DNA of 6,255 nt from Clostridiales bacterium (lineage in GTDB: Bacteria; Bacillota_B; Dehalobacteriia; UBA4068), in the NCBI GenBank assembly GCA_009782975.1, contig WRIA01000034.1:1-6255 (forward strand). Reading direction: 5' to 3'. A program made the translations under genes and the position numbers. Positions within the stretch are counted from its first letter, which is position 1. Every line of letters starts with the position of its first letter. The notes beneath the pieces are model-generated. The model was not told the DNA's origin. It worked only from the letters and a program-made list of their open reading frames with translations, and searched no databases. Shown piece after piece: positions 6,040-6,255 of the stretch.

Positions 6040-6255
6040 ATGAAAATATTGATAAAAAACGGCCTGCTAGTTAAAGCGGAAAGCTGTACGCGCGCCGATT
6101 TGCTTATAGAGGATGAGCGCATAGCGGCCATAGCCCCTGAAATAAATGATACCGAAGCCGAGGAATACGACGCCGAGGGCTGTATGGTCTTTCCCGGTTT
6201 TATAGACGCGCATACCCATTTGGATATGTACGCGGGCACCTGCCATACCGCCGAT
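6040..6255 (+). CDS. Dihydropyrimidinase/hydantoinase-like amidohydrolase, N-terminal part (runs off right edge)
   Basis: These are the first 72 codons of a cyclic-amide hydrolase. The N-terminal beta-sandwich start (MKILIKNGLLV, then DLLIEDERIAAIAP) leads to PGFIDAHTHLDM at residues 52-63. It carries the HxH metal pair at H58 and H60, and the following GTCHTAD resembles the GT-x-x-TADDF segment of D-hydantoinases and dihydropyrimidinases. The start ATG follows AAGGAGG (6028-6034) by five bases and lies 17 bases after the ygfK stop, so the two genes are co-transcribed and probably efficiently translated. Enzymes of this family open cyclic ureides such as dihydrouracil, hydantoin or related purine breakdown rings. 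A hydantoinase-like gene beside ygfK and ssnA matches the composition reported for anaerobic urate-degradation loci. Dihydroorotase or allantoinase are alternatives that cannot be excluded because the carboxylated lysine and other ligands lie beyond the window. Confidence 0.83.
   Translation, partial: MKILIKNGLLVKAESCTRADLLIEDERIAAIAPEINDTEAEEYDAEGCMVFPGFIDAHTHLDMYAGTCHTAD

Noticed and set aside
3080..6255. Selenocysteine codons in ygfK or the hydantoinase-like gene, given the selenium association of the family
   Set aside because: No in-frame TGA interrupts either reading frame; all Fe-S ligand positions are ordinary cysteines.
1..6255. Mobile element, CRISPR array, toxin-antitoxin or tRNA/rRNA gene
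   Set aside because: No transposase, spaced repeats, cloverleaf-like sequence or small toxin frame was recognised on either strand, and the genes are tightly packed metabolic genes.

Overview
The window looks like chromosomal DNA from an anaerobic Bacillota, probably an uncultured or gut Clostridia. The evidence is strong AGGAGG-type ribosome sites, GTG and TTG starts beside ATG, a Clostridia-style tandem-ACT protein, a PduL-type phosphotransacylase, and catabolic enzymes otherwise known from anaerobic purine use. Isoleucine is encoded mostly by ATA despite a fairly GC-rich coding sequence. Species or genus cannot be named from this.

Layout. Two genes run leftward at the left end. One is the 5' part of a calcineurin-like metallophosphoesterase, cut by the window edge and starting at GTG 203. 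The other is a complete pduL-type phosphate acyltransferase (946-323) with an intrinsic terminator directly behind it. A 308-base AT-rich divergent region (947-1254) separates these from a rightward operon: a tandem-ACT-domain protein (1255-1686), an SsnA-type amidohydrolase (1732-3057, TTG start), a YgfK-type multidomain iron-sulfur flavoprotein (3080-6022), and the first 72 codons of a dihydropyrimidinase/hydantoinase-like amidohydrolase (from 6040) that runs off the right edge. The spacers inside this operon are 45, 22 and 17 bases and hold no terminator.

How the genes fit together. ssnA and ygfK are neighbours in the E. coli purine-catabolism/selenium-dependent hydroxylase region. A ygfK-ssnA-hydantoinase set is also part of the gene cluster reported in gut anaerobes that degrade uric acid without oxygen. 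The most economical reading is that the rightward operon is the 5' part of such an anaerobic urate/purine (N-heterocycle) degradation locus. In this reading YgfK is the reductant-linked flavoprotein, and SsnA and the hydantoinase-like enzyme hydrolyse C-N bonds of ring intermediates. PduL could convert acyl-CoA to acyl phosphate for ATP formation, but it is transcribed divergently and may be unrelated. The exact substrates cannot be read from the sequence. The tandem-ACT protein at the head of the operon is the least expected member and may be a small-molecule sensor.
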